Source: Triparma columacea (Eukaryota > Sar > Bolidophyceae > Parmales > Triparmaceae). From it: DNA of 32,711 nucleotides. Made by a program: the position numbers and the translations under genes. The DNA lies in assembly GCA_030267965.1 (NCBI GenBank), contig BRYA01000691.1, positions 1 through 32,711 of the forward strand. The letters run 5' to 3'. Under the pieces are notes generated by a model. That model was not told where the DNA came from and searched no databases. It saw only the letters and a program-made list of their open reading frames with translations. Shown in pieces: positions 9,601 through 17,342 of the stretch; positions within the stretch are counted from its first letter, which is position 1; every line of letters begins with the position of its first letter.

Positions 9601-10111
9601 GGTACTTGAGGAGGTCAAGATCATCAAGAAGGAGGGTGAGGGTGAGGAGGGCACTAGGTACACCATGGGTAGGGACGAGGTATCGTGGGGCCGGGACGAC
9701 GGCCTAGGGAGGATCAGGAAGACCAAGTGGCTAGGACTGGACGGGAAGGGTATGGTATGGCAACCGACGGCGGGGACGCCGGGGAACAGCGTTGTTAGGG
9801 CAGTCGTTAATACGATGATGGGGGCGGGGAGAGACGTGGATGCGGAGGGGGAGGGGATGGGAGCTATGGGAAGGGGGGGGAGCTGGGTAGCGGGAACGGT
9901 GCAGGGGGTTGCGAGGGAAATCAGCAGGAGGAAGGAAGAGGTTGAAAGGAGCGTTACTAGGAAAAAAATTATGAAACGAATACTGGAGGAGGGGGGAGGG
10001 ATCAAGGAAATTCAACAGGAGTGGAGGGGGGACGATGAGGTTTGGGAGGAGGGACTGAAATTTGAACTTTTTGACCAGGGGCACAACAGGAAGAAATCAC
10101 CGAAGAAATGA
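6658..10111 (+). CDS. Orphan four-exon protein (927 aa) with Gly-rich middle and possible winged-helix C-terminal domain
   Basis: Four exons join in phase: 6658-7176, 7333-7972, 8327-8949 and 9110-10111 (phases 0, 1, 0). Donors are CAG|GTAAGA, CAG|GTAAGG and AAG|GTGAGA; each acceptor ends CAG after a pyrimidine tract. The N-terminus has a compact module (MGLRVSCNEFYPLIGTVVG, GWVTVDFGDMYAIPAKI), then Pro/Thr-rich repeats and a second ordered block (ITVAGRCYKYTVVKGG, VGVCTLLYSVPITCLGL). Next is a Gly/Lys/Arg-rich stretch of about 200 residues. The last exon has a helical domain (VTRVVLTLLQLYSP, LTVGQLAGLIMG, MIALLKVLEEVKIIKKEG) whose pattern resembles a winged helix. This is weak evidence for a nucleic-acid-binding role; I do not recognise the family. 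The reading frame also closes at 8019 and 8970 if the introns are not removed, so shorter products are possible. Confidence 0.6.
6940..7005 (+). repeat. 18-bp in-frame tandem repeat (STQTAP)
   Basis: The unit TCAACACAAACAGCACCT occurs twice in full, then as 15-bp variants, encoding STQTAP, STQTAP, STDTP and STQTP. It lies in exon 1 of the orphan gene and is whole-codon throughout, as expected for a coding repeat in a disordered region. Confidence 0.8.
7973..8326 (+). other. Intron 2 of the orphan gene, with a GT microsatellite
   Basis: This 354-nt intron starts GTAAGG and ends CCACCACAG. It contains a (GT)n run at about 8065-8083 and imperfect GTGTG runs from 8030. Its removal keeps the frame open (G|GT). 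It is longer than most introns here and has stops in the retained frame, so intron retention would truncate the protein at 8019. Confidence 0.55.
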
Positions 10112-10162
10112 TCTTATTTATGATGTGAACAAACAAATACAAATATTAAATGGAGACTCCTT

Positions 10163-13100
10163 TCACCTCCCAGCCCTCTTCTCCCCCTCCAGTTCCCTCA
10201 GTCTCCTTTCCATTTCCTCTTTCTCCTTCCTTAATTTCCTCAGTACCTCTTCATGTTCCTCTCCTCCCCCCTTCCTTCTTCTCCTCCTCTGTTTCTTCCT
10301 ATCCTCAACTTCCTTCCTCCTCCTAGCCCTCTCCTCCCTCCTCCCGGCCTTGAACTCCTCGCTGGGGGTGAACTTAGGTAAATGGCAGTCGCTCTCCATC
10401 TCGCTAACGTCTGTGTCCTCGTACGCCCGTCTCCTAAAGTGGTGGGGCCGAGGTGTTGAGAGGGGCGAGGCTTGGTTGCCCCCAACGGCCCCCGGGGAGA
10501 CACCGAGACCGACCAAGCGAGGGGTAACATTGCGGCTGCCGCCGCCGTCTACACCCTGACTACGAGGGGACGAGAACTGACCACCGATCACACCTCCTCC
10601 TCCTCCTCCTCCTCCTCCTCCTCCTCCTCCTCCGGGACTGACGTTGACCCTAAGGCCCCTAAAACCTCCCAGCCCTCCAACTCCCATCCCCTCCCCGCTT
10701 TCTCTGTTTTGTGGCGACATCGTCTGGGGCGAGGCTTGCATCGGTGACCCTCGAGGTGACCCCCGAGGCGACTCCCGAGGCGACACGAGCCTACCCCCCC
10801 CCCCCACGGGGCTAAACCTTCCTCCCCCCCCTCCCCCCCCTCCCCCCCCACCCCTGCTGCTCTGGCTGCTGGGGGTGCCCGAGCTTGTCGCCCCCCCCCC
10901 TCCCCCCCCGCCGCCGTGGGCGAGAATTCCCCACATGCTGTTCCCAGTCACTGGGTGGTAGATATACGGGTGCCCACCCTCGTCGTAGTACTGGACCCAC
11001 CCCTTTGAGTGAGGTGACAGCGTCCCCGCGACTGCCCCTCCGCTTGGTGACTGCGCCACGCTCCCTCCCCCCCCCCTAGTCGGGGTCTCAAAACCCTTGA
11101 GCTGGCTCCCCAATAGCCCCCCGTACTGCTCCACTATCCCCTCTCCCTCCCAGCCCCTCGCGTAATCGAGCGCGGTCCTCCCCTCCCCGTCGATTGCGTT
11201 GACGTCGCACGCACTCTGCAACAACGTGGAGACCCCCCCGCCCCACTTCTTTGAGCAGGCGTGGTGGAGAGCAGTCATCCGGCCATTGTCCCTGTAGTCA
11301 ATGACCCTGTCGCAAATGTCGAGGATGACCCTGAGGCACTCCACCCTCCTCTCCGGCTCCGTGAAGTTGTAGTCTCCAAACCCCACCACGCAGTGGTGAA
11401 TAAGCGTCCGACCCTGCGAGTCCACCCTGTCCTCGTCCCCCGCCACGCTGCTCTCGATGAGGTCTTGGAAGATGTCCCCCCTCCCTAACCCCGCCGCTAC
11501 CTCCAGTATAGTGCCCCCGCTCCCGCCCCCTATCCTGACGTCGGCGTAGTTGTTAAGGAGCATCTTCGCGCATCCCCTCTTGTCCCCCACTACCGCGTTG
11601 TAAAGGGCGCTCTCGTCCTTGGCGTTGGTGCCGTTCACGTCAATCAAGTTCTGCCCCAGCATCCAATTCAAGCACTTCTCCGAACCCCACGAGCTCGCAA
11701 GGTGCAGGAGGCTGCTATTCCCCCCATCCACCACGGTGTGGAGCTGGTTTGTTACCCCCCCTTCCCTCTCCGCCACTGTGAGGAAAAGGGGAAAGTCGTC
11801 CTGGCTGACAGCGGTGGCCAGGAGCTCGCACTCTGCAGCCGTGAGCGGGTCGTCCCAGCGCTTGGTCACCACAACCTCGGGGGGCTTCCCGTGCATGAAC
11901 ACACCCCTCTCGAGCGTTTTCAGCCACGCCGACCGGCATCGAGGGTCGTCGGCCTGGAAAGACACGGGATCCCCCTCGTGAGGGACCAGCGTAATGCTGT
12001 GCTTGTCGGTGAAGCAGTCTACGGGCTGGCTGTCTTCGATGGGTAGACCAGGGAGAACTCTGCTAATGTTCTCGAACCTGACATCTTTAGAGCCCCACTT
12101 TACCCCGTCGTCGCTGACTAGGACATTGACCTTCTCCCACCCTTGGCCCCCACCCTCCCCATCAATCTCGACAAACAACCATCCTTCCTCCACGAACTCC
12201 TCCCCCTCCTCTTCCACGATTCTCAGCTTCCTGATGCTCCCCCTTGACCTAAAGTCTTCTTTGAGTCCCAATTCCGGCCTGAAGCCCGCCTTGGTTCCAG
12301 CCATGTTCAAAAATTCTACCCCCCCCGTCCCCTGCTTGACATTATCTAGCAATTGTCTCAGTATCTCCTTTCCCCTCCTAACCACAGTGCCCCCCCTGTC
12401 TTCCCACGGTGTCTTCGCCCTACTCTTCCTCCTGCTCGCGAAGAACCCCTTCTGAGCGTCCTCCAACTTCTCCCTTTCCCTCCTCCTTTCCTCGTCCGCC
12501 CTGTCCAGCAGCACCTGCTCCCCCCAGAGCTTCAGGAGCAGCCTAACCGCCGCCTCCACAACCTCCTCCCACCCGTCCACTAAACCCCTCAGCCTATTAG
12601 GCACGATCTGCCCCTCGTTAAGCCCCAGCAAATCTGCCACCGCAAACACAGCCTGAGCGGCTAGAGGCGCAAACGGAATCCTATACACTCTCCTCGCCTC
12701 CCCCCCCAGCCATCCCTTAACCTTGCCTAAAATCCCCCCCCCCTGTTCTTCCTCATCCCCCCCCACCCCCTCCCCCCCTCCCCCCTCCCACTGGTAAGTA
12801 TCGCCATCGCCTGCCCAAACCTCCTCCCAGGTCCCCTCCTCCAACACCTCGTCCAACCACCCCCTATTCTTCCTCGCCCAGCTCATCCACCTCAAACACG
12901 CCCCCCCGCATACCACGCTCGCCCCCTGGGGCTCGCTGGCAGGGGACCTGACGATACCAAACTCAAGGAGAGGCTCAGAGGTCGCAAAACCGTACACGGA
13001 ACCCCAGAGCTCGTGGGCAAGCTGGAACTCGTAGGAAGACATGGAGGGAGTATTGGACCAGATCTCAGCGAGGAGGTCGGAATAAGGAGAGGGGGGGGAG

Positions 13101-13282
13101 AGGGAGTTCGAGGAGGAAGTGGGTGATAAGGTGGGATTCGAGTGATTGATCCAGCCCCTGATCTCTGAGATGCGGTCCACAGGATTGGGACGGTGGTTGA
13201 CAACGGAGGAGCCAGCCTCAACTGCGATTATCATGCTGGAGAGGAGCGCGCGAACTTCGGGATTCACGGTACTTTTTGTCAT
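10163..13282 (-). CDS. PH-domain / ankyrin-repeat / WW-domain protein with basic coiled-coil tail
   Basis: A single open exon of 1039 residues starts at the ATG at 13282; the frame is open upstream to 13453, but that would overlap the divergent gene's 5' region. Order of parts: helical N-terminus (SSYEFQLAHELWGSVYGF, then FAPLAAQAVFAVADLLGL); an Arg/Glu-rich helix (DEERRREREKLEDAQKGFF); a PH-like domain (EEGWLFVEIDG, DCFTDKHSITLV, then CRSAWLKTLERG); about five ankyrin repeats (NSSLLHLASSWGSEKCLNWM, RMTALHHACSKKWGG, EGRTALDYARG); a WW-like motif (GWVQYYDEGGHPYIYHPVTG with a later W); long poly-Gly/Ser-Pro linkers; and a C-terminal basic coiled coil. PH plus ankyrin suggests a membrane-associated scaffold. 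No ArfGAP zinc finger is visible, so it is not an ACAP/ASAP-type GAP. Its stop lies 51 bp from that of the orphan gene. Confidence 0.75.
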   Translation of the reverse strand: MTKSTVNPEVRALLSSMIIAVEAGSSVVNHRPNPVDRISEIRGWINHSNPTLSPTSSSNSLSPPSPYSDLLAEIWSNTPSMSSYEFQLAHELWGSVYGFATSEPLLEFGIVRSPASEPQGASVVCGGACLRWMSWARKNRGWLDEVLEEGTWEEVWAGDGDTYQWEGGGGEGVGGDEEEQGGGILGKVKGWLGGEARRVYRIPFAPLAAQAVFAVADLLGLNEGQIVPNRLRGLVDGWEEVVEAAVRLLLKLWGEQVLLDRADEERRREREKLEDAQKGFFASRRKSRAKTPWEDRGGTVVRRGKEILRQLLDNVKQGTGGVEFLNMAGTKAGFRPELGLKEDFRSRGSIRKLRIVEEEGEEFVEEGWLFVEIDGEGGGQGWEKVNVLVSDDGVKWGSKDVRFENISRVLPGLPIEDSQPVDCFTDKHSITLVPHEGDPVSFQADDPRCRSAWLKTLERGVFMHGKPPEVVVTKRWDDPLTAAECELLATAVSQDDFPLFLTVAEREGGVTNQLHTVVDGGNSSLLHLASSWGSEKCLNWMLGQNLIDVNGTNAKDESALYNAVVGDKRGCAKMLLNNYADVRIGGGSGGTILEVAAGLGRGDIFQDLIESSVAGDEDRVDSQGRTLIHHCVVGFGDYNFTEPERRVECLRVILDICDRVIDYRDNGRMTALHHACSKKWGGGVSTLLQSACDVNAIDGEGRTALDYARGWEGEGIVEQYGGLLGSQLKGFETPTRGGGGSVAQSPSGGAVAGTLSPHSKGWVQYYDEGGHPYIYHPVTGNSMWGILAHGGGGGGGGATSSGTPSSQSSRGGGGGGGGGGGRFSPVGGGGRLVSPRESPRGSPRGSPMQASPQTMSPQNRESGEGMGVGGLGGFRGLRVNVSPGGGGGGGGGGGGGGVIGGQFSSPRSQGVDGGGSRNVTPRLVGLGVSPGAVGGNQASPLSTPRPHHFRRRAYEDTDVSEMESDCHLPKFTPSEEFKAGRREERARRRKEVEDRKKQRRRRRKGGGEEHEEVLRKLRKEKEEMERRLRELEGEKRAGR
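10593..10633. repeat. (TCC)n microsatellite coding for poly-Gly
   Basis: About 13-14 TCC units on the plus strand read as GGA on the minus strand. They encode one of three long poly-Gly tracts in the PH-ankyrin-WW protein; the others lie near 10800-10860 and 10890-10915 and use mainly GGG. Length variation between strains is likely. Confidence 0.85.
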
Positions 13283-13523
13283 AGTTTTAACAGTAGGTTC
13301 GGGGGGAGTATGGGTAAAGGAGGAATTGTTGACGTTTTTTGTGTTTAGTGCTGTCGCTGAGTGACGTAGCGTTACGGGGTGGCGTGAGAGTGGTTGAATT
13401 GAGGTTGAACTTGCGGCAATGGAGGTGAAAAGAAACGTGAACTGGGGGGGCATTGAGATTGATTTGCAGAAATTTCAAGCTTGTTTAATCGATTTCCTTT
13501 TATTTCTCCTTTCTTCTGTAGCG
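13283..13523. promoter_or_regulatory. Divergent 5' region, PH-ankyrin gene (-) / zinc-finger gene (+)
   Basis: About 240 bp separate two ATGs on opposite strands. A plausible 3' splice site (TTTCTTCTGTAG) ends two bases before the plus-strand ATG at 13524, so the zinc-finger transcript may have a non-coding first exon. No TATA box is evident. Confidence 0.3.
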
Positions 13524-14486
13524 ATGAGTGGCTTATCAATAGATGTACCAATAGCCGTTAGAATCCGTTTGCAGAAGGAAAAGGATGAGAATAAGAAGGT
13601 ACAAAGCGAGGGCCACGAGAAAGGAGGAGATTTAGACGAACAAATCAAAGCTTTGGAGGCTCAGCTTAGGGATGACAGTGATGATAGTAGTAGTAGTGAC
13701 AGTGATCATGGTGAAACTGATAGTTTTAATGAAGAAGACAGTGAAAAGGTAGACACCATTGAGGCAGCCGCCATTGAGGGTGATAATGGAGAGAGGAGAG
13801 AAACGAATAGAGAAACGAATAGAGAAACGAATGGAGTACTTAACTTGTCTGAACTTAAGGACGATAGAATATCACCTCTTCCTTCGTCACTACTCCCAGC
13901 CACCGCATTCAAGGAGAAGAACAAGAAGAAGAAGGACAAGGCCAAGTCAAAGGGGTCTGATATTGGCGTGCCCGGTGGTAAGAGCGGCCTGCAAAAGGTG
14001 ATAGAGGGTCTCACTTACACCTCCCGCGCTGAGCACCGGGAGCCGTTCTTCTGCCGCCCTTGCAACGCTCAGCTAACAGACCTTGAGTCCTTTGAGGCAC
14101 ACAGGGAGTCCGCTGCCTGCAAGGCGGTCAGGAGGGCACTGGAGAGGAAGTGGAGCTGCAGGGAGTGCAGGAAGGAGTTCAACTCGGAGGTGCAGTGGGA
14201 AGAGCATTTGAAGAGCAAGAAGCATAAGGAGAAGATTGAGATGATAAGGGGGGGGAGGGGGAGGGGGAGGGGGAGGGGAGGGAGAGAGGGCAGGGGAGGG
14301 AGCTTCCAAGGGAGGGGAGGGAGCTTCCAAGGGAGGGGAGGGAGCTTCCAGGGGAGGGGAGGGGGGAGGGGGGGGGGCTTCCAGGGGAGGGGGAACAATA
14401 CCTTCCGAGGTCAAGGGGGAAGGGGGGGGGGCAAGCGTTCACTCCAGAACCCTTCTGAAGGTCAATCGAAGCGCCAATGGTGTTGA
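13524..14486 (+). CDS. Double JAZ/U1-type zinc-finger protein with RGG-rich tail
   Basis: The product is 320 residues in one coding exon. After an acidic Ser/Asp-rich N-terminus (SDDSSSSDSDHGETDSF) and a Lys-rich segment come two adjacent fingers. The first is FFCRPC then x12, H, x5 and Cys (C2HC spacing). The second is WSCREC then x12, H, x5, H (HLKSKKH), the spacing of dsRNA-binding JAZ or U1-type fingers. The C-terminus is Arg/Gly-rich with three copies of GRGGSFQ, then GRGNNTFRGQGGRGGG. Such tails bind RNA and are arginine-methylated. A role in nuclear or nucleolar RNA metabolism is inference; I cannot name an orthologue. The start ATG follows a splice-acceptor-like sequence. The stop is 62 bp from that of the PKD2-like gene. 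Confidence 0.78.
   Translation: MSGLSIDVPIAVRIRLQKEKDENKKVQSEGHEKGGDLDEQIKALEAQLRDDSDDSSSSDSDHGETDSFNEEDSEKVDTIEAAAIEGDNGERRETNRETNRETNGVLNLSELKDDRISPLPSSLLPATAFKEKNKKKKDKAKSKGSDIGVPGGKSGLQKVIEGLTYTSRAEHREPFFCRPCNAQLTDLESFEAHRESAACKAVRRALERKWSCRECRKEFNSEVQWEEHLKSKKHKEKIEMIRGGRGRGRGRGGREGRGGSFQGRGGSFQGRGGSFQGRGGGRGGGFQGRGNNTFRGQGGRGGGKRSLQNPSEGQSKRQWC
13797..13832 (+). repeat. 12-bp tandem repeat ×3 (RETN)
   Basis: AGAGAAACGAAT occurs three times exactly, encoding three RETN units in the disordered part of the zinc-finger protein. Identity at the DNA level suggests recent duplication. Confidence 0.85.
14245..14430 (+). repeat. Purine-rich G-run tract with 21-bp repeats coding for RGG motifs
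   Basis: Almost uninterrupted G/A on the plus strand, with many runs of four or more G. Within it a 21-bp unit (GGGAGGGAGCTTCCA core) repeats three times from about 14291 to 14365, encoding GRGGSFQ copies. The sequence could form G-quadruplex or triplex DNA. Sequencing or assembly errors in homopolymers are possible here. Confidence 0.75.
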
Positions 14487-14548
14487 AAACTTACACACAC
14501 AAATGCAAAAAGAGATGCTGTATTCATGTTCAATTTTTGGGAAGACCA

Positions 14549-16746
14549 TTATTCTCCTCCTGGACCACCTCCCTCGCCACCGCCCTTTTTCTCCTCCCCA
14601 TTTTCGTCGATTTCCGGTAGCTCCCCAAAGAACTCCTCCTCTTTATTGTCTCCCGCCCCCCCCTCCTCAGGCACTATCATGTTGTTCGAGATTTTGTTCA
14701 GGACGTTCTGTAGGACCTCTTGGGTTTCCGTGAGCTTCTGCACCTTCTCCATCGCCTCGTCGTACAGCTTCTTGAATTCGTGCTCGACCTTGAGCTTCGC
14801 CTGTCTCTCCAACGCCTCCGGGCTCAACTGCTTCTTGGCCTCCTCAGCCGCTGCCGTCTTGGCTTCCAGCGCCCTCTGCTTCTCGAGCTCTTCCTCAGAA
14901 GGCCCGATATCTCCGGCCTTGTCACCCACGAAGATGAAGTAAATGGTGTCGGAGATCACCTTGGGTGCGGAGATGACGCGGATCAGGTCAATAGTCAGGG
15001 GGTCCGATTCTTGTGCGTGTTGCAGATCGTTAGCAAGCTCCTCCCTCACGGCCTCATAGGCTGAGTCAACGATGGCAAGGAACATACTTACGACAATAAA
15101 GAACATAATGACGATGAAACTGACGAAGAGGAAGGCCCCTAGGACCTGGTTGTAGCTCCTGAGCTCGTCCATGTCAAAGTCCCCTAGCGTGGCAAGGAAA
15201 AGGGTGAAGAGGGACTCGGTGAAGTCCCTGTACTCGTCGACGGCGTGGCCGAAGGCGATGTGGAAGGCGATCCCGTAGCCCGAGGCCACGATGGCGATGA
15301 TGACGAGGATGCTCATCATGTCGATGCTAGCCACCTTGATGGTGTCAATTAGCTGGGACATCCTCCTATTCTCCCTGACGAACTTAAAAAGCTTGAGGAA
15401 GGTCAGGACGGAGTTAAAAGCGTTGACGTTGTCGACCAGACCGGCGAAGTACACGACCCAGTCGAGATCGAGGAAGATGTTCTCCTTCTTAAAGTCGTCG
15501 TACACGGAACCAATGAAGGTCAGGGAGAAGAATCTGAGGATCATTACAACGATGAATAGCATGAGGCTCACGAAATCCAGGCAGCACCAGATATTCTTCA
15601 TGTACGCCTTCTTGCCCATCTTCTTCATGATCCTAAACTCGTCGATCGTGTACATTATTACCATACCGTAGAACGCAAGCTCGATAAAGAAGACCAAGGC
15701 ATCATAAGAGGATGCCCCATCCCCCAGCAGGACCCTGACTGGCCTAATCAGCGGTAGGCACTTGATCTGCGAGCTGGTGATGACTGCCCCGCTGGCCACG
15801 AACTCGATGCTGAACTTGACTGCCCCCACGAGGTCGACGTTGGCGTTGTAGAAGTTGGTCTGGAAGAACACGGCCCTGGTAGTGTCGTCCAGGAAGTTGA
15901 ACTCCTTCACTTTTGCCCAGACATCTGTCACGTTCCCATAGTCGTTGTCGAATTCGATGGTCTGCCCCCCCCCGCCGTAAGAAATCTTGGTGGACGGGCT
16001 TAGCCAGCCGTCGTTGCTCTCTTTGTATGGCACGTCCCAGAACTTCCCCGCGGTTATCGTGGAGGTCCCATTGAAGTCTGCCTTGTTCTCCGTGCTGGAC
16101 ATAAAGTTAGCGTTGCACTCCGTTATGGTGCCCTGACGCGCTGAGGGCACATCACAACTGTCGGTCTTCACCTTGACGGCACGCATTCGGGAGGTACCAA
16201 GCCTCTTGTTGGTGACGGCGACGAAGCCCTTATCCTCCGAACTGAGGGTGTTGCCATTGTAGTCCACCTGGGGAAGGAGGTTCTCGATGAGAATATTCTC
16301 GAACCATTTCATCGCCTGATCCTTGGTAGTCATGCGGTTGAAGTCGATGTTGTAATCGAATTCGTTCACTGTGAACGTGTCCTCGATGCCCCTCTTCATA
16401 AAGTACTGGAGGGGGAGGGAGGGAGAATGAGGGGGAGGGAGGGAGAATGAGCATGAGAAAGAGGATGAGAACTTAGGGTGGTAGACGGGCGGAAGTGAAT
16501 CGATCGTGTAGGCGTGAGAGCTCCGAATAATCTTCCCTCCCGCACCCCCATACCCCCTCAACTCACCGGATCTGAATTCCTCGGCCCAAAGACAACGAAG
16601 CAAAAGAGGCAAATAAAGAACAGGTACTTGACGAACTCCCAAAATTCAGGGCTCCAGCTCTTCATGAACGCGATCAATAACCCTTTGGGGCCCGTGTCGT
16701 CCTCGGACTCCTTGGACTTCTTCTTGGAAGGGGATGCCTTTCCCAT
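14549..16746 (-). CDS. Polycystin-2-like TRP cation channel
   Basis: Exon 16746-16567 (60 codons) joins exon 16405-14549 at phase 0, giving 678 residues. The first exon supplies transmembrane helix 1 (FWEFVKYLFFICLFCFVVFG). Next is a long extracytosolic polycystin (TOP) domain with N-x-S/T sites (NGTST, GNVTDV). Helices 2-6 follow: ALVFFIELAFYGMVIMYTI, CLDFVSLMLFIVVMILRFF, VYFAGLVDNVNAFNSVLTFLK, SILVIIAIVASGYGIAF and AFLFVSFIVIMFFIVVSMF. The pore loop LFLATLGDFDMDEL matches the PKD2 selectivity-filter pattern L-G-D-F. The tail is a charged coiled coil (EELEKQRALEAKTAAAEEAKKQ, then KVEHEFKKLYDEAMEKVQKL) without a visible EF-hand. In other flagellates PKD2 homologues sit in the ciliary membrane. 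The adjacent CFAP52 gene is divergent. Confidence 0.88.
16411..16450. repeat. 20-bp tandem duplication inside the PKD2-like intron
   Basis: GGGGGAGGGAGGGAGAATGA is present twice, head to tail, directly upstream (in transcript sense) of the intron's CAG acceptor. It therefore duplicates the polypyrimidine tract on the minus strand. Confidence 0.85.
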
Positions 16747-17342
16747 CGTTGCTATTCAATTGGAAATGTGGAAAACCAGGGTCGCTAAATTTGATCTTGG
16801 GCCGCTTACGACTGTCTTGATGCGGTGCAGGTATACTGGTCGATTAAATAAGACCCAAGTGTCGTGAGGGAGAAAATAAATGAAAAAGTTTGACCAAGGA
16901 GAGACCCAACTCCATTCCCCAGAATCAAAAAAGAGACATACCTGCATCTTACCTTGCAGCAGTTGTGCCTTTGAAAAATCGAAAATGAGCGCCCGGCCAG
17001 TTGGAGCCTCCGCCCGGAGCGAAATTTTCTCTTCAAGAACGGCCAGAAGTGTGAGTGTTTCAAGTCCCCCTGCTCGTTGCCGGGCTGGTTTCACCCTATT
17101 GAGGGTCTCCCTTTCGATTTAGTCCGTTGTGAAACCCACCGCTCGCCCCCGTTCTATCATTTCGTTCCCCTTTTCCGTCTTCTTTCCCTCCTACCCTCCC
17201 CCAAGAAACGTTCTCACCCCCCCAAAACATCAAACACCAACAGACTGCGAGAGGAGAGGAGGAGAAATCTGCGGGTCCTTTGTCACAGCGCAATGGGGCG
17301 GCCCAGGCGGGTACTTTCGAGGGTATTGGTACCTCCGACGAC
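16747..17342. promoter_or_regulatory. Divergent 5' region, PKD2-like (-) / CFAP52 (+)
   Basis: About 600 bp between two cilium-type genes on opposite strands. The plus strand has an ATG at 16985 (MSARPVGAS...) followed by a GTGAGT donor near 17051. A CAACAG acceptor candidate near 17245 would splice in phase into the CFAP52 frame, so part of this region may encode an N-terminal extension of CFAP52. Otherwise it would be a shared promoter and UTRs. Confidence 0.35.

Noticed and set aside
10062..14442. Many Pro/Ser/Leu-rich open frames opposite the PH-ankyrin and RGG genes
   Set aside because: They are antisense readings of poly-Gly, Arg/Gly and Lys/Glu codons. The sense frames have recognisable domains.
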